Shown in pieces: positions 1-8,359 of a DNA stretch of 32,023 nucleotides. A model generated the notes under the pieces. It had not been told where the DNA came from and made no database searches. It worked only from the letters and a program-made list of their open reading frames with translations. Location of the stretch: assembly GCA_029560815.1 (NCBI GenBank), contig JAKQKF010000160.1, positions 1 through 32,023 of the forward strand. The letters are read 5' to 3'. The position numbers and the translations under genes are program-made. The stretch is from a bacterium (GTDB taxonomy: Bacteria > KSB1 > UBA2214). How positions within the stretch are numbered: the stretch's first letter is position 1; each line of letters opens with the position of its first letter.

Positions 1-1
1 G

Positions 2-856
2 ACGCTCCCGATGATCACGAGCTGCTCGCCGGGCTGGATCAAGTACGTCGAGCACAACTTCCCGGACCAATTGGAGCACCTTTCCACCTGCAAGTCGCCG
101 CACACGATGCTCGGCGCGCTCGTGAAGTCCTACTACGCGCGAGAGATCGGCGTCGACCCGGCAAACATGTTCGTCGTCTCGGTCATGCCCTGCACCGCGA
201 AGAAATATGAAAGCGACCGCGCCGAAATGAGCAGCAGCGGCTTTAAGGATGTCGACGCGGTCCTGACCACCCGTGAAGCAGCGACGATGATGAAGCAGAT
301 CGGCATTCATCTGCCCGATCTGCCGGAAGAGTCGTACGATGAACCGCTGGGGATCTCTACCGGTGCCGCAGTCATCTTTGGCAACACCGGCGGTGTCATG
401 GAAGCCGCCTTGCGCACCGTCTATGAGGTGGTCACCGGAAAACCCCTGGCTCAGGTCGAGATCAAGGCCGTCCGCGGTATGGAAGGCGTACGCGAGGCGG
501 AGGTCCAGGTCGGTGATCTCACTGTTCGAGCGGCCGTCGCCAACGGTCTTGCCAACGCCCGCCAGCTTATGAAAAAAATCGTCTCCGGTGAGGCCCATTA
601 CCATTTTATCGAAATCATGGCCTGCCCCGGCGGCTGCATCGGCGGCGGCGGACAACCTGTTCCCACCTCCCTGGAGATCAGGAAAAAACGCGCCGAAGCG
701 ATCTACCAGGCTGATCAGGCCAAAACCATCCGGAAATCGCATGAGAATCCGGCCGTGCAGCAGCTCTACAAGGAGTTCCTCGGGGAGCCCAACAGCCACA
801 AGGCCCATGAGCTTCTCCATACCCACTACACCAAAAAGACGGTATACCAGGAATAG
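2..856 (+). CDS. [FeFe]-hydrogenase catalytic subunit, C-terminal part (5' end outside window)
   Basis: This is the H-cluster domain of an iron-only hydrogenase, which reduces protons or oxidises H2 in the cytoplasm. The reading frame is open from the window edge, so the N-terminal ferredoxin-like domains are missing. All three H-cluster signatures are visible: L1 as TSCSPGW near the start, L2 as MPCTAKKYE about 60 residues on, and L3 as EIMACPGGCIGGGGQP near 200. The tail (HENPAVQQLYKEFLG, then ELLHTHY) is the small-subunit domain. TSCSPGW, with Ser in place of the second Cys of TSCCPGW, is typical of HndD-like NAD(P)-linked subunits, so a multimeric or bifurcating enzyme is likely, but its partner subunits would lie upstream. 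Butyrate kinase follows after 60 bases, with a strong hairpin between. The family is certain; the redox partner is inference. Confidence 0.95.
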   Translation, partial: TLPMITSCSPGWIKYVEHNFPDQLEHLSTCKSPHTMLGALVKSYYAREIGVDPANMFVVSVMPCTAKKYESDRAEMSSSGFKDVDAVLTTREAATMMKQIGIHLPDLPEESYDEPLGISTGAAVIFGNTGGVMEAALRTVYEVVTGKPLAQVEIKAVRGMEGVREAEVQVGDLTVRAAVANGLANARQLMKKIVSGEAHYHFIEIMACPGGCIGGGGQPVPTSLEIRKKRAEAIYQADQAKTIRKSHENPAVQQLYKEFLGEPNSHKAHELLHTHYTKKTVYQE

Positions 857-865
857 CACCAGCGC

Positions 866-898
866 ACTCCGCCCGGAGTTCCAGACTCCGGGCGGAGT
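866..898 (+). repeat. Perfect 14-bp intercistronic hairpin without a T-tract
   Basis: The arms at 866-879 and 885-898 are exact inverted complements around a 5-base loop (TCCAG). Each arm is itself nearly self-complementary (ACTCC and GGAGT around GCCC), so alternative folds exist. No run of T follows, so it is not a standard intrinsic terminator. Lying 10 bases after the hydrogenase stop and just before the Shine-Dalgarno sequence of butyrate kinase, it may protect or separate the two parts of a shared transcript. Confidence 0.75.
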
Positions 899-916
899 CA
901 ACCGGAGGGTGGCATC

Positions 917-1993
917 ATGACAGATAGCCTTTCGCCCCTCATTTTGGTGATTAATCCGGGCTCCACCTCAACCAAAGTGGGGCTTTTCGCCGGTAAAAAC
1001 AAGGTCTCGGAAGAGAATCTCGTTCACACCCGGGAAGAGCTTGCGCGCTACCAGGGTTTATGGGATCAGTTTGATTACCGCACCGACCTTGTTATCGCAT
1101 TCCTCAACCGCCAGAACCTTAAAGCCTTCTCTCTCGATGCGGTTGTCGGCAGGGGAGGGATGCTCAAACCCCTGAACCGAGGCACCTATGTCGTCGATGA
1201 ATCGATGATCGAGGATGCCAGAAAAGGGGTGCAAGGACAGCACAGCTCCAATATGGGCTGCGCCATCGCCTATAAAATCGCCCAACTTTACGGCTGTGCC
1301 GCCTTTATCGTCGATCCGGTCTCGGTCGATGAGTTCGACCGCCTTGCACGCTATTCGGGGCATCCCCGGATCTCCCGGAGGGCTTTATCGCACGCGCTCA
1401 GCCTGCGCGCGGCAGCCATCTGGGCTGCGGAGTCCATGAAACTGGATCCGAACGAGCACAATTTTATCGTCGCCCACCTCGGCGGCGGCATCTCTGTCGC
1501 ACCTGTCAAGGGCGGCCGCATCATTGATGTCAATGACGCCTCCAGTGATGGCCCGTTTTCGCCTGAAAGGACAGGCAGTCTGCCGCTGCAGCCTTTCATC
1601 GACCTCTGTTTCTCCGGTGAGTTCACCAAAAAGGAGATTCAACAGATGGTGATGGGCAAGGGCGGACTGGCGGCTTACCTTGAAACGACTGACGCGCGCG
1701 AGATCGAGCGGCGCATCAACGCCGGAGATACCAGGGCCGGAGAGGTCTTTGCGGCCATGGCCTACCAGATCGCCAAGGAGATCGGCGCCATGGCTTGTGT
1801 GCTCAGCGGGGATATCTCTGCAATTGTCCTCACCGGCGGACTCGCCAGGTCCAAACTGCTGGTAGAGATGATCAGCTCTCGCATCAAATTCATCGCCCCG
1901 ATCAAGATCATCGCCGGCGAACTGGAGATGGAGGCCCTGGCCGCGGGGGCTTGGCGCGTTCTCACCGGCCAGGAGAGAGCCCGGCGTTATTAA
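917..1993 (+). CDS. buk: Butyrate kinase (first copy)
   Basis: Butyrate kinase, or the branched-chain acyl kinase form, makes ATP from butyryl- or isobutyryl-phosphate in the cytoplasm as the last step of acid-forming fermentation. The 358-residue length is normal. The ASKHA-fold phosphate motif NPGSTSTK is at residues 13-20, VVGRGG follows near residue 76, HLGGGIS near 190 and DGPFSPERTGSLP near 210, all typical of Buk rather than acetate kinase. The ATG has a good ribosome-binding site (GGAGGG at about 903-908). Phosphate butyryltransferase follows after 34 bases, so the two form a working pair. The true acyl preference (butyrate, isobutyrate or isovalerate) cannot be read from sequence. 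A second, clearly diverged copy lies at 13323-14390. Confidence 0.95.
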   Translation: MTDSLSPLILVINPGSTSTKVGLFAGKNKVSEENLVHTREELARYQGLWDQFDYRTDLVIAFLNRQNLKAFSLDAVVGRGGMLKPLNRGTYVVDESMIEDARKGVQGQHSSNMGCAIAYKIAQLYGCAAFIVDPVSVDEFDRLARYSGHPRISRRALSHALSLRAAAIWAAESMKLDPNEHNFIVAHLGGGISVAPVKGGRIIDVNDASSDGPFSPERTGSLPLQPFIDLCFSGEFTKKEIQQMVMGKGGLAAYLETTDAREIERRINAGDTRAGEVFAAMAYQIAKEIGAMACVLSGDISAIVLTGGLARSKLLVEMISSRIKFIAPIKIIAGELEMEALAAGAWRVLTGQERARRY

Positions 1994-2027
1994 ATCCAGC
2001 GCAGAATGGCCCAACCAGGAGATATTC

Positions 2028-2936
2028 ATGATTACCTCCTTCGAGGAATTGCTCGACAAGGCGCGTCTTGGCCCCAAAGTGACCGTAGCCGTCGCCGCCG
2101 CCGACGACGAAGCCGCGCTGGGAGCGGTGGCGGCCGCCCATGAACTGGGCATGGCCGATGCGCTCCTCTTTGGCGACAGGGACAAGATCCGGACCATGTA
2201 CGAAACGCTGTTCGGCTCCGGAGAGATGCCTTTTCAAATCCGCGATGCTGCGGAAGAGGCTGCAGCCCGGAGTGCCGTAGCCGCTGTACGCAGCGGCGAG
2301 GCTCACATCCTGCTCAAGGGCAAGATCAAGACCGCCGCATTGCTCAAAGCGGTGCTCGACAGCGAACATGGGCTGCGCTCCAGCCATCTGCTCAGCGACC
2401 TCTTCGTTTTTGAGGAGCCTTCCCGTCCCGGCAACAAGCTGGTGATGATCACCGACGGCGGCGTCACCCTCAAGCCGGATCTGAAACAAAAAATCGAGAT
2501 CATCGAGAATGCCGTGGCGGTGGCTCGCGCTCTTGGTAATGAGAAGCCGCTGGTGGCAGTGCTGTCGGCGGTGGAAACAGTCAATCCCGCCCTCCCGGCC
2601 ACCATCGACGCCGCCGTTCTGACCAAGATGAATCAGCGCGGACAGATCAAGGGCTGCATAATCGACGGACCGCTTGCACTCGACAATGCGGTGTCGTCAG
2701 AAGCCGCAGCGCTCAAGGGGATCGAATCGCCCGTGGCCGGCAAGGCCGATATCCTTCTCTGCCCGGAGATCGAATCGGCCAACATGCTGGCCAAATCGAC
2801 AACCTATTTCGCCCGCCTGCGTCTGGGCCATGTTATCATGGGTTCAACCGCACCGGTGCTGATCCCCTCGCGCGCCGACAGCACCGACAGCAAATTGCTG
2901 TCGATCGCCATCGGCAAACTGATCTGCACCAGATAG
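2028..2936 (+). CDS. ptb: Phosphate butyryltransferase (first copy)
   Basis: This enzyme exchanges CoA for phosphate on butyryl-CoA or a related acyl-CoA and feeds acyl phosphate to the neighbouring kinase. The 302-residue protein covers the whole PTA_PTB domain. Recognisable stretches are LLKGKIKTAALLKAVLD (about 95-111), ITDGGVTLKPDL, a central CIIDGPLALDNAVS, and the C-terminal PVLIPSRADSTDSKLLSIA. It starts at an ATG preceded by AGGAGA and lies 34 bases after buk, so the two are almost certainly co-transcribed and may be co-transcribed with the hydrogenase upstream. Ptb is distinguished from phosphate acetyltransferase by its length and by the buk neighbour. FtsH follows after 44 bases. 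Confidence 0.95.
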   Translation: MITSFEELLDKARLGPKVTVAVAAADDEAALGAVAAAHELGMADALLFGDRDKIRTMYETLFGSGEMPFQIRDAAEEAAARSAVAAVRSGEAHILLKGKIKTAALLKAVLDSEHGLRSSHLLSDLFVFEEPSRPGNKLVMITDGGVTLKPDLKQKIEIIENAVAVARALGNEKPLVAVLSAVETVNPALPATIDAAVLTKMNQRGQIKGCIIDGPLALDNAVSSEAAALKGIESPVAGKADILLCPEIESANMLAKSTTYFARLRLGHVIMGSTAPVLIPSRADSTDSKLLSIAIGKLICTR

Positions 2937-2980
2937 AGGCAGCCCGGCGGAGGTCTGGACCGCACGACCAGGAGCAATGA

Positions 2981-4969
2981 ATGGCTTTATTCCAACGCGA
3001 CAACAAAACACCCAACCGTAACAAGCCCAAAATGGAGAGAAAACTCCATTTTTCCATCTGGTATGTGCTCTTTGCGGTCATGACTCTCTTCCTCTTCAAC
3101 GACCTTTTCTTCTCCTCCCATGTCAAGGAGGTGCCCTACAGCACCTTCAAGGAACTCTTGCGCCAGAACCGCATCTTTGAAGCGGGCGTCTCCACCGACA
3201 GGATCGAGGGGCACTACTTCATCGGCGATTCCACCGCTCTCTCCGCCCGGCGCGCCCGTTTCGATTCCCTGAAAGCGACCACAGCCGGGCGCAGCGGCTT
3301 TAATATCCGGGAGATCTTTGCCGCGGCCAAGGACAGGGAGCTTTTTGCAGAAAAGAATCTCCAATCCTTTTTCACCAGGCGCATCGAGGACGCCGAGCTG
3401 GTCAAGGAACTGGAGGCCTTCAAGGTGGCCTATCGCGGGGTGGAGGGAGAGGAGTGGCTGCGCTCCCTGATTCTGGGCTGGATTCTGCCTTTTGCCATCC
3501 TTTTCGCGATCTGGGGATTTATTTTCAAGCGCATGAACCCCAGCGGCGGCATGATGTCCATCGGCAAGAGCAAGGCCAAAATCTATGTCGAGGGACAGAC
3601 CAAAGTCACGTTCAAGGATGTCGCCGGCATCGATGAAGCCCTCGGGGAGGTGAGCGAGATCGTGGAGTTTCTCAGAAATCCGGAGAAATTTCAACGCCTC
3701 GGCGGCCGGATCCCGAAAGGGGTTCTCCTGGTCGGCCCTCCCGGCACCGGCAAAACCCTGCTGGCCAAGGCGGTTGCAGGTGAGGCCCAGGTCCCCTTTT
3801 TCAGCATCTCCGGCTCTGATTTTGTCGAAATGTTCGTCGGCGTCGGCGCCGCTCGCGTGCGCGACCTCTTTCAACAGGCCTCGCAAAAGGCCCCTTGCAT
3901 TATCTTCATCGACGAGCTGGACGCCCTCGGCAAAGCCCGCGGTGTCAATGTTTACGGAGGTCATGACGAACGCGAGCAAACCCTCAATCAGCTCCTTTCC
4001 GAAATGGACGGCTTTGAAGCCAACACCGGCGTCATCATCATGGCCGCCACCAACCGCCCCGAGATCCTCGACATCGCCCTGCTCCGGCCCGGACGCTTCG
4101 ATCGCCAGATTGTCGTCGACCGCCCCGATATCAACGGCCGGGAGGCGATCCTCACGGTCCATGCCCGGCAGGTCAAGCTCGCCCGCGAGGTCGACCTCAA
4201 GGTGATTGCCGCGCGAACCCCTGGCTTTGTGGGAGCCGATCTTGCCAACCTCCTCAACGAGGCCGCTCTCATCGCCGCCCGCCACAACAAGAAAAAGGTG
4301 GAGATGCAGGATCTGGAGGAGGCCATCGACCGGGTCGTCGCCGGCCTCGAGAAGAAGAGCCGGGTGATGAATAAACGGGAAAAAGAGACCGTCGCCTATC
4401 ACGAAGCCGGCCATGCCATCGTTGCCACCGCCGTCCCGGGCAGCGACCCGGTCCATCGGGTCTCGATAATACCGCGCGGAGTCGCCGCCCTGGGCTATAC
4501 GCTGCAGCTCCCGACCGAAGACCGCTATCTGATGACGCGCTCAGAGCTGATCGGCAGGATCACCGTCCTGCTGGGCGGCCGGGTCGCTGAAGAGCTGCAG
4601 TACGGACAGGTCTCAACCGGCGGACAGAATGACCTTGAAAGGGCAACAGATATTGCCCGCAGCATGGTGGTGGAATACGGGATGAGCGAGAAAATCGGCC
4701 CGGTCTCCTACGGACGCGGCGGCCGTACCCTCTTTCTGGGCGCTGAAATGCCCGAAAGCAGGGTCTACAGCGAGAGTCTGGCCGCCAAAATCGACGCCGA
4801 GATCAAACTTCTCCTCGAGGAGGCAGAAAAGAAGGTCCGCACCATTCTCCACGCCAGGCAGAAGCAGCTCGAAACCCTCGCCCAGAGGCTGCTGGAAAAA
4901 GAGATGGTCGAGAAAGAGGAACTCCTCGCCATCCTCAGTGGTGATGGAGGCGAAGCGGATGGAGAATAG
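2981..4969 (+). CDS. ftsH: ATP-dependent zinc metalloprotease FtsH
   Basis: FtsH is a hexameric, inner-membrane AAA+ protease that extracts and degrades damaged membrane proteins and some regulators. The 662-residue protein has a transmembrane segment at about 25-45, a periplasmic region up to about 160, and a second transmembrane segment at about 163-185. The AAA+ domain carries Walker A GPPGTGKT at 252-259, Walker [11 protein letters not shown] near 308, and second-region-of-homology residues [20 protein letters not shown]. The zinc motif HEAGH is at about 474-478, with the third ligand in [13 protein letters not shown]. Walker B has Leu and Lys where FIDEIDAVGR is usual; these are conservative changes. 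GGAG six bases upstream supports the ATG. The gene overlaps the S4 gene downstream. Confidence 0.98.
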   Translation: MALFQRDNKTPNRNKPKMERKLHFSIWYVLFAVMTLFLFNDLFFSSHVKEVPYSTFKELLRQNRIFEAGVSTDRIEGHYFIGDSTALSARRARFDSLKATTAGRSGFNIREIFAAAKDRELFAEKNLQSFFTRRIEDAELVKELEAFKVAYRGVEGEEWLRSLILGWILPFAILFAIWGFIFKRMNPSGGMMSIGKSKAKIYVEGQTKVTFKDVAGIDEALGEVSEIVEFLRNPEKFQRLGGRIPKGVLLVGPPGTGKTLLAKAVAGEAQVPFFSISGSDFVEMFVGVGAARVRDLFQQASQKAPCIIFIDELDALGKARGVNVYGGHDEREQTLNQLLSEMDGFEANTGVIIMAATNRPEILDIALLRPGRFDRQIVVDRPDINGREAILTVHARQVKLAREVDLKVIAARTPGFVGADLANLLNEAALIAARHNKKKVEMQDLEEAIDRVVAGLEKKSRVMNKREKETVAYHEAGHAIVATAVPGSDPVHRVSIIPRGVAALGYTLQLPTEDRYLMTRSELIGRITVLLGGRVAEELQYGQVSTGGQNDLERATDIARSMVVEYGMSEKIGPVSYGRGGRTLFLGAEMPESRVYSESLAAKIDAEIKLLLEEAEKKVRTILHARQKQLETLAQRLLEKEMVEKEELLAILSGDGGEADGE

Positions 4970-5384
4970 CCCCGCACCGGTCATAGCCACACAGCGCCTC
5001 GACAAATGGCTGAAAATTGCGCGTATCTTCAAGACTCGCTCCCAGGCGACCGAGGCCTGTGAAGAACGCCGGGTCAAGGTCAACGGTCAGGTCGCCAAAC
5101 CGGCCAAGGAGATCCGCCCCGGCGACCTCCTGACTATCCGTCATCACGGCGGCACCTACATCGACCTGGAGGTTGTGCAGCTCTGCATTAAAAGCATCGC
5201 CGCCGCCCAGGCCCGCCTGCTCTACACACTGCACACCCGTGAAACTTCTCCGGAAGAACAGGAGTTGATGAAGCTTTTCAGCGAAGCGGTTAAAAGGGTC
5301 AAGCCCGCCTACAAGGGCAGGCCCACTAAAAGAGAACGCCGTAAACTTGAGCAGCACCGGCGCGATGGCAATCCCTGGCGATAA
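4959..5384 (+). CDS. S4-domain RNA-binding protein, Hsp15-like
   Basis: A small basic cytoplasmic protein with an N-terminal S4 domain ([19 protein letters not shown], then RRVKVNG and [11 protein letters not shown]) and a lysine/arginine-rich tail ending in NPWR. This matches the HslR/Hsp15 family, which binds free 50S subunits carrying stalled peptidyl-tRNA. I chose the ATG at 4959 (141 residues) because GGAGG at 4946-4950 lies eight bases before it; GTG or ATG starts at 4938-4944 lack such a site. The start lies inside the end of ftsH by 11 bases, so the genes are translationally coupled, which fits a shared heat-shock or quality-control role. The exact partner RNA is inferred from the family. 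Confidence 0.85.
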   Translation: MENSPAPVIATQRLDKWLKIARIFKTRSQATEACEERRVKVNGQVAKPAKEIRPGDLLTIRHHGGTYIDLEVVQLCIKSIAAAQARLLYTLHTRETSPEEQELMKLFSEAVKRVKPAYKGRPTKRERRKLEQHRRDGNPWR

Positions 5385-5402
5385 CAGGGCCCGATTTATC
5401 CC

Positions 5403-5431
5403 TTGACAATCATTTTTATATTGCCTACATT
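5403..5431 (+). promoter_or_regulatory. Sigma-70-type promoter for leader RNA / glutamate dehydrogenase
   Basis: A consensus -35 box TTGACA (5403-5408), a 17-base spacer and a -10 box TACATT (5426-5431, four of six matches) begin 19 bases after the S4 gene stop. Transcription would start near 5438, almost 285 bases before the next start codon. Confidence 0.65.
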
Positions 5432-5437
5432 AGCCAG

Positions 5438-5656
5438 CATTTCAGAGGATGCCCTGCATCCAAACAGTCGTTAAAACGGCCTATTGCAGCCAGCAATTTT
5501 CCCTATGCCTTTAAAGTACCCCATAGCGTTTTCCACAGGCATCCCGAGAGCCGGCATCATACCGGGATGCCCGAATTTCTGTATCTGGTTTCTGATCAGT
5601 CCGATTGCTGTAATCTAAAGCCCTTTTCCATTACCTGGAACAGGGCTTTGTTTTTT
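5438..5656 (+). ncRNA. Structured untranslated leader or small RNA, ending in an intrinsic terminator
   Basis: Between the promoter and glutamate dehydrogenase lie about 220 bases with no convincing coding frame but several inverted repeats. They are GGATGC/GCATCC at about 5447-5461, GGCATCCC/GGGATGCC at about 5538-5571 with an inner CCGG/CCGG pair, and a terminator at 5617-5656. This layout is that of a terminated small RNA or of an attenuator/riboswitch leader controlling the gene behind it. I compared it by eye with common classes (TPP, cobalamin, glycine, T-box, SRP, RNase P, tmRNA) and saw none of their hallmark motifs. Existence of the RNA is inferred from promoter plus terminator. Confidence 0.5.
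5617..5656 (+). terminator. Rho-independent terminator upstream of glutamate dehydrogenase
   Basis: The arms AAAGCCCT and AGGGCTTT are extended, past one mismatch, by TTCC/GGAA, with a 7-base loop. They are followed by G and six T (5651-5656). It lies after an upstream promoter and before the gdh coding region, the position of an attenuator. Confidence 0.8.
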
Positions 5657-5721
5657 ATCGATATCAAGCTTCACAATAAACCAACAAGCGGGACAGCTGT
5701 CTTAAATAATGGGAGTGTATT

Positions 5722-6981
5722 ATGGAAAAAGCTGATGTATTCGCCATGGCGCTGGAACAGCTCGATTCCGCCGCGCGGCTGCTGAAACTCGATGCCAACA
5801 CGCATCGCGTTCTCGCCCACGCGGAGAGGGCTTTGACAGTCGCGCTTCCGGTGGTAATGGATGATGGTCACATCGAGGTTTTTGAAGGTCACCGCGTGCA
5901 GCATTCGAGCGCCCGCGGTCCCTGCAAGGGCGGGATCCGTTTTCATCAGAACGTGACTCTCGATGAAGTGACCGCACTCTCGATGTGGATGACCTGGAAA
6001 TGCGCCACGGTCAATATTCCCTACGGTGGTGGTAAAGGTGGCGTCAAGGTCGATCCGACCAAGCTCAGCAAGGATGAAATCCGCCACCTCACCCGGCGTT
6101 ATACCGTCGCGATCATGCCCATCATCGGTCCGCACAGTGATATTCCCGCTCCCGATGTCAACACCAGCGCCGAGACCATGGGCTGGATCATGGATACGGT
6201 AAGCATGTTCCGCGGCAGCACAGTGCTCGATATCGTCACCGGTAAAGCGATCGAACTCGGCGGCTCGCTTGGACGGCGTGAGGCGACCGGCCGCGGCGTC
6301 ATGTTCAATACCATCGAGCTGCTTAAACGCCTGGACAAGGACCCCGCCAAGACCCGCGTCGTCGTGCAGGGCTTCGGCAATGTCGGCAGCGTCAGCGCCG
6401 ATCTGCTCTCGAAGCAGGGCTGCAAGATCATCGCCGTCAGCGATGTCAGCGGTGCCTATTACAATCCGGCCGGTCTGCCCATCAGCGATATGATCAAATA
6501 TTGCACCACCTCCAAGAACCGGCTTCTCGAGGGCTTCGACGCGCCCGGCATCACCAAAATCAGCAATGCCGAACTGCTCGAACTGGATACCGAAATTCTG
6601 GTGCCGGCGGCGCTGGAAAAACAGATTACTGCCGAAAACGCAGACAGAATCAAGGCCTACGCCATCGTGGAAGGGGCCAACGGACCCACTACCCCCGAAG
6701 CTGAGCGGATTCTCGTCAAAAAGGGCAAGTATGTGGTTCCCGACATTCTCGCCAACAGCGGCGGCGTGGTCGTCTCCTACTTCGAGTGGGTGCAGTCGAT
6801 CCAGTCCTTCTTCTGGACGGAAGAAGAGGTGAACAAGAATCTGGAACGCGTTATCGAAAACGCTTTCGCGGCGGTCTGGGATCTCGCCAAGCGTGAGAAA
6901 CAGGATCTCCGCAACGGGGCAATGATGATCGCAGTGGACCGGGTGGCCAAAGCGGTCCAGGCCCGCGGCATCTGGCCGTGA
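5722..6981 (+). CDS. gdhA: Glutamate dehydrogenase
   Basis: The enzyme interconverts glutamate and 2-oxoglutarate plus ammonia, linking amino-acid breakdown to NAD(P)H in the cytoplasm. The 419-residue length is that of the hexameric class. Substrate-binding PCKGGIRFH contains Lys69, TWKCA contains Lys93, PYGGGKGGV carries the catalytic Lys105, and PAPDVNT has the catalytic Asp145. The Rossmann dinucleotide motif GFGNVGS is at 217-223. NAD versus NADP use cannot be decided by eye. GGGAG stands before the ATG. The gene is a single cistron, with a promoter and internal terminator in its 5' leader and a strong terminator at 7002-7026, so it is probably regulated on its own. With the hydrogenase and butyrate kinases nearby it suggests amino-acid fermentation (inference). 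Confidence 0.97.
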   Translation: MEKADVFAMALEQLDSAARLLKLDANTHRVLAHAERALTVALPVVMDDGHIEVFEGHRVQHSSARGPCKGGIRFHQNVTLDEVTALSMWMTWKCATVNIPYGGGKGGVKVDPTKLSKDEIRHLTRRYTVAIMPIIGPHSDIPAPDVNTSAETMGWIMDTVSMFRGSTVLDIVTGKAIELGGSLGRREATGRGVMFNTIELLKRLDKDPAKTRVVVQGFGNVGSVSADLLSKQGCKIIAVSDVSGAYYNPAGLPISDMIKYCTTSKNRLLEGFDAPGITKISNAELLELDTEILVPAALEKQITAENADRIKAYAIVEGANGPTTPEAERILVKKGKYVVPDILANSGGVVVSYFEWVQSIQSFFWTEEEVNKNLERVIENAFAAVWDLAKREKQDLRNGAMMIAVDRVAKAVQARGIWP

Positions 6982-7001
6982 TATCAGCGTGGCTGTGTAA
7001 A

Positions 7002-7026
7002 AGCCCCCGCAAGGGGGCTTTTTTTT
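7002..7026 (+). terminator. Rho-independent terminator after glutamate dehydrogenase
   Basis: A seven-base-pair stem AGCCCCC/GGGGGCT with a GCAA tetraloop is followed by eight T, 20 bases after the gdh stop codon. It is preceded by four A, so it could also act weakly on the other strand. Confidence 0.95.
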
Positions 7027-7074
7027 CTTGATATTTTATAACAAATGTAATAAATTTAATAGGATATATTCTGA

Positions 7075-7104
7075 TTGACCCGATACATCGGGTGGATGTA
7101 TAAT
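7075..7104 (+). promoter_or_regulatory. Promoter with embedded palindromic operator
   Basis: A -35 box TTGACC (7075-7080) and a perfect -10 box TATAAT (7099-7104) are 18 bases apart. Filling the spacer is an exact inverted repeat at 7078-7093, ACCCGAT and ATCGGGT separated by AC. A two-fold symmetric site between the two boxes is a classic position for a repressor dimer. The controlled unit begins at 7146 and may run on into the DUF4416 and purM genes. The repressor is not identifiable from this window. Confidence 0.7.
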
Positions 7105-7145
7105 TTTAACAATAACTTCTGCATCGGGGCAAAAAGGAGGTCGCC

Positions 7146-7796
7146 ATGAGACCCTCGGCATGGCCAACATGGATCGTGATGATCCTTCTTATCTCCAGCC
7201 TCAACGCCACCGCTCAAATCAATTCCGCTTCGATTGTCGAGGCCAAGGTTTATCCGGATTCTTCAAAACCGGCGGTTACGGTCAAAAATCTTCATCTCGA
7301 ATTCGTTTTCGCCGGCTATGGCGTCTATCTGCCTTCTGACTATCCAACGGTGACCTATTTTCCGCTTGAAACCGGGGAACGCATCGCGATGGAAAATATC
7401 GCGGAGATGCAGTGCTTCCCCGTGCGGGTTGAATGGAAAAAATATCTCGAACCCGAACAGCGCGCCCGGAACGTGCCGGTCGATGCGCAGGGATATCGCC
7501 ACTGGAGCGACGTCGAGGTGGATGTGCTGATCAAGGACTGGAACGGGAATCAGGTCAAATCGCGGCTGCTCACTCCTGATATTTCAGATGTTTTCTTGAC
7601 TGGCCGCACTGATCGGGGGGATTTTCGTCTTCAGCTGGATCAGGAGAATGGCAAGCTGGTACGCCTGGAGTTCGAGCCACTTTTCATTATGCAATGCTCC
7701 GGTGACATCAATCACCTCTTTCCGAACATGAAGTGGAAATACTGTCCACTGTGCGGTGCCTCGCTGAAAAAAGTGACCAAGAAAAAGGGGATGTAA
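7146..7796 (+). CDS. Unknown exported protein with C-terminal CxxC knuckle
   Basis: I do not recognise this 216-residue protein. It has an N-terminal signal peptide (hydrophobic WIVMILLISSL, likely cleavage after NATAQ near residue 24), then a beta-rich region, and ends with a lone Cys in MQCSGD followed by YCPLCGASLKK and a lysine-rich tail. The last part resembles half of a zinc ribbon; the earlier MQCFP and MQCSGD cysteines could complete a metal site or form disulfides. A very strong ribosome-binding site (AAGGAGG) and a promoter with an operator-like palindrome precede it, so regulated, abundant expression is likely. DUF4416 follows after 38 bases. Location in the periplasm or outside the cell is inferred from the signal peptide. 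Confidence 0.8.
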   Translation: MRPSAWPTWIVMILLISSLNATAQINSASIVEAKVYPDSSKPAVTVKNLHLEFVFAGYGVYLPSDYPTVTYFPLETGERIAMENIAEMQCFPVRVEWKKYLEPEQRARNVPVDAQGYRHWSDVEVDVLIKDWNGNQVKSRLLTPDISDVFLTGRTDRGDFRLQLDQENGKLVRLEFEPLFIMQCSGDINHLFPNMKWKYCPLCGASLKKVTKKKGM

Positions 7797-7834
7797 TCCA
7801 GCACGCGTGAACACTCTTTCTCCGGAGTATCCTG

Positions 7835-8359
7835 ATGGGCCAGCTGAAAAATGCACCTCCTGTGCGCCTGATTTGCGCAGTCTGCTGCCGGGATGAGGAG
7901 AGCGGCCTGCGCGCCTGTGCGGAGCTCGAACGGCTCTATGGCCCTGTCGCGGAGCGCACCGTCTCATTCGCTTTTACACACACCCGCTATTATCAGGAGG
8001 AGATGGGGCCAAACCTGCAGAAATTTTTCTGCGCTTTCGGGCGTCTGATCGAGCCGATGCAGATCGTCGGGATCAAACTCGCCACCAATCGCATCGAGGC
8101 GGAGATGGCCCTGGCTGGCCGCCGGAGCGTCAACCTCGATCCCGGCTACATCGAGGCGGCGAAACTGGTGCTGGCAACGACCAAAAATTACGGTCACCGC
8201 ATCTATCTCGGTCAGGGTATCTATGGTGATGTTCAGCTCTTCTGGCGCGGAGGCCGGTTTCAGAGCAATCCCTGGACCTATCCCGATTATCTGGAAGCTT
8301 CAGCGCTCGAGTTCTTCAGTTCAGTGCGTCAGGACTATCTCAAGGAAGGAAAACCCTAG
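7835..8359 (+). CDS. DUF4416 family protein
   Basis: A 174-residue cytoplasmic protein of the DUF4416 family, recognised from NLDPGYIEAAKLVLATTKNY, HRIYLGQGIYGDVQLFW and the ending WTYPDYLEASALEFF. The family is widespread in anaerobic bacteria and its function is not established; some entries are labelled GTP-binding proteins without strong support, and no P-loop is visible here. GGAG lies about eight bases before the ATG. The stop codon overlaps the purM GTG start by one base, so it is translationally coupled to purine synthesis, the only functional hint in the context. Confidence 0.85.
   Translation: MGQLKNAPPVRLICAVCCRDEESGLRACAELERLYGPVAERTVSFAFTHTRYYQEEMGPNLQKFFCAFGRLIEPMQIVGIKLATNRIEAEMALAGRRSVNLDPGYIEAAKLVLATTKNYGHRIYLGQGIYGDVQLFWRGGRFQSNPWTYPDYLEASALEFFSSVRQDYLKEGKP

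Noticed and set aside
2987..4456. A 489-codon open frame on - opposite ftsH
   Set aside because: It is the long mirror frame common in GC-rich genes. The + strand gives full FtsH with every motif, and the - frame shows no known domain.
5567..5785. A 72-codon frame spanning the gdh leader and start
   Set aside because: It contains the intrinsic terminator, overlaps gdhA in another frame and resembles nothing known.
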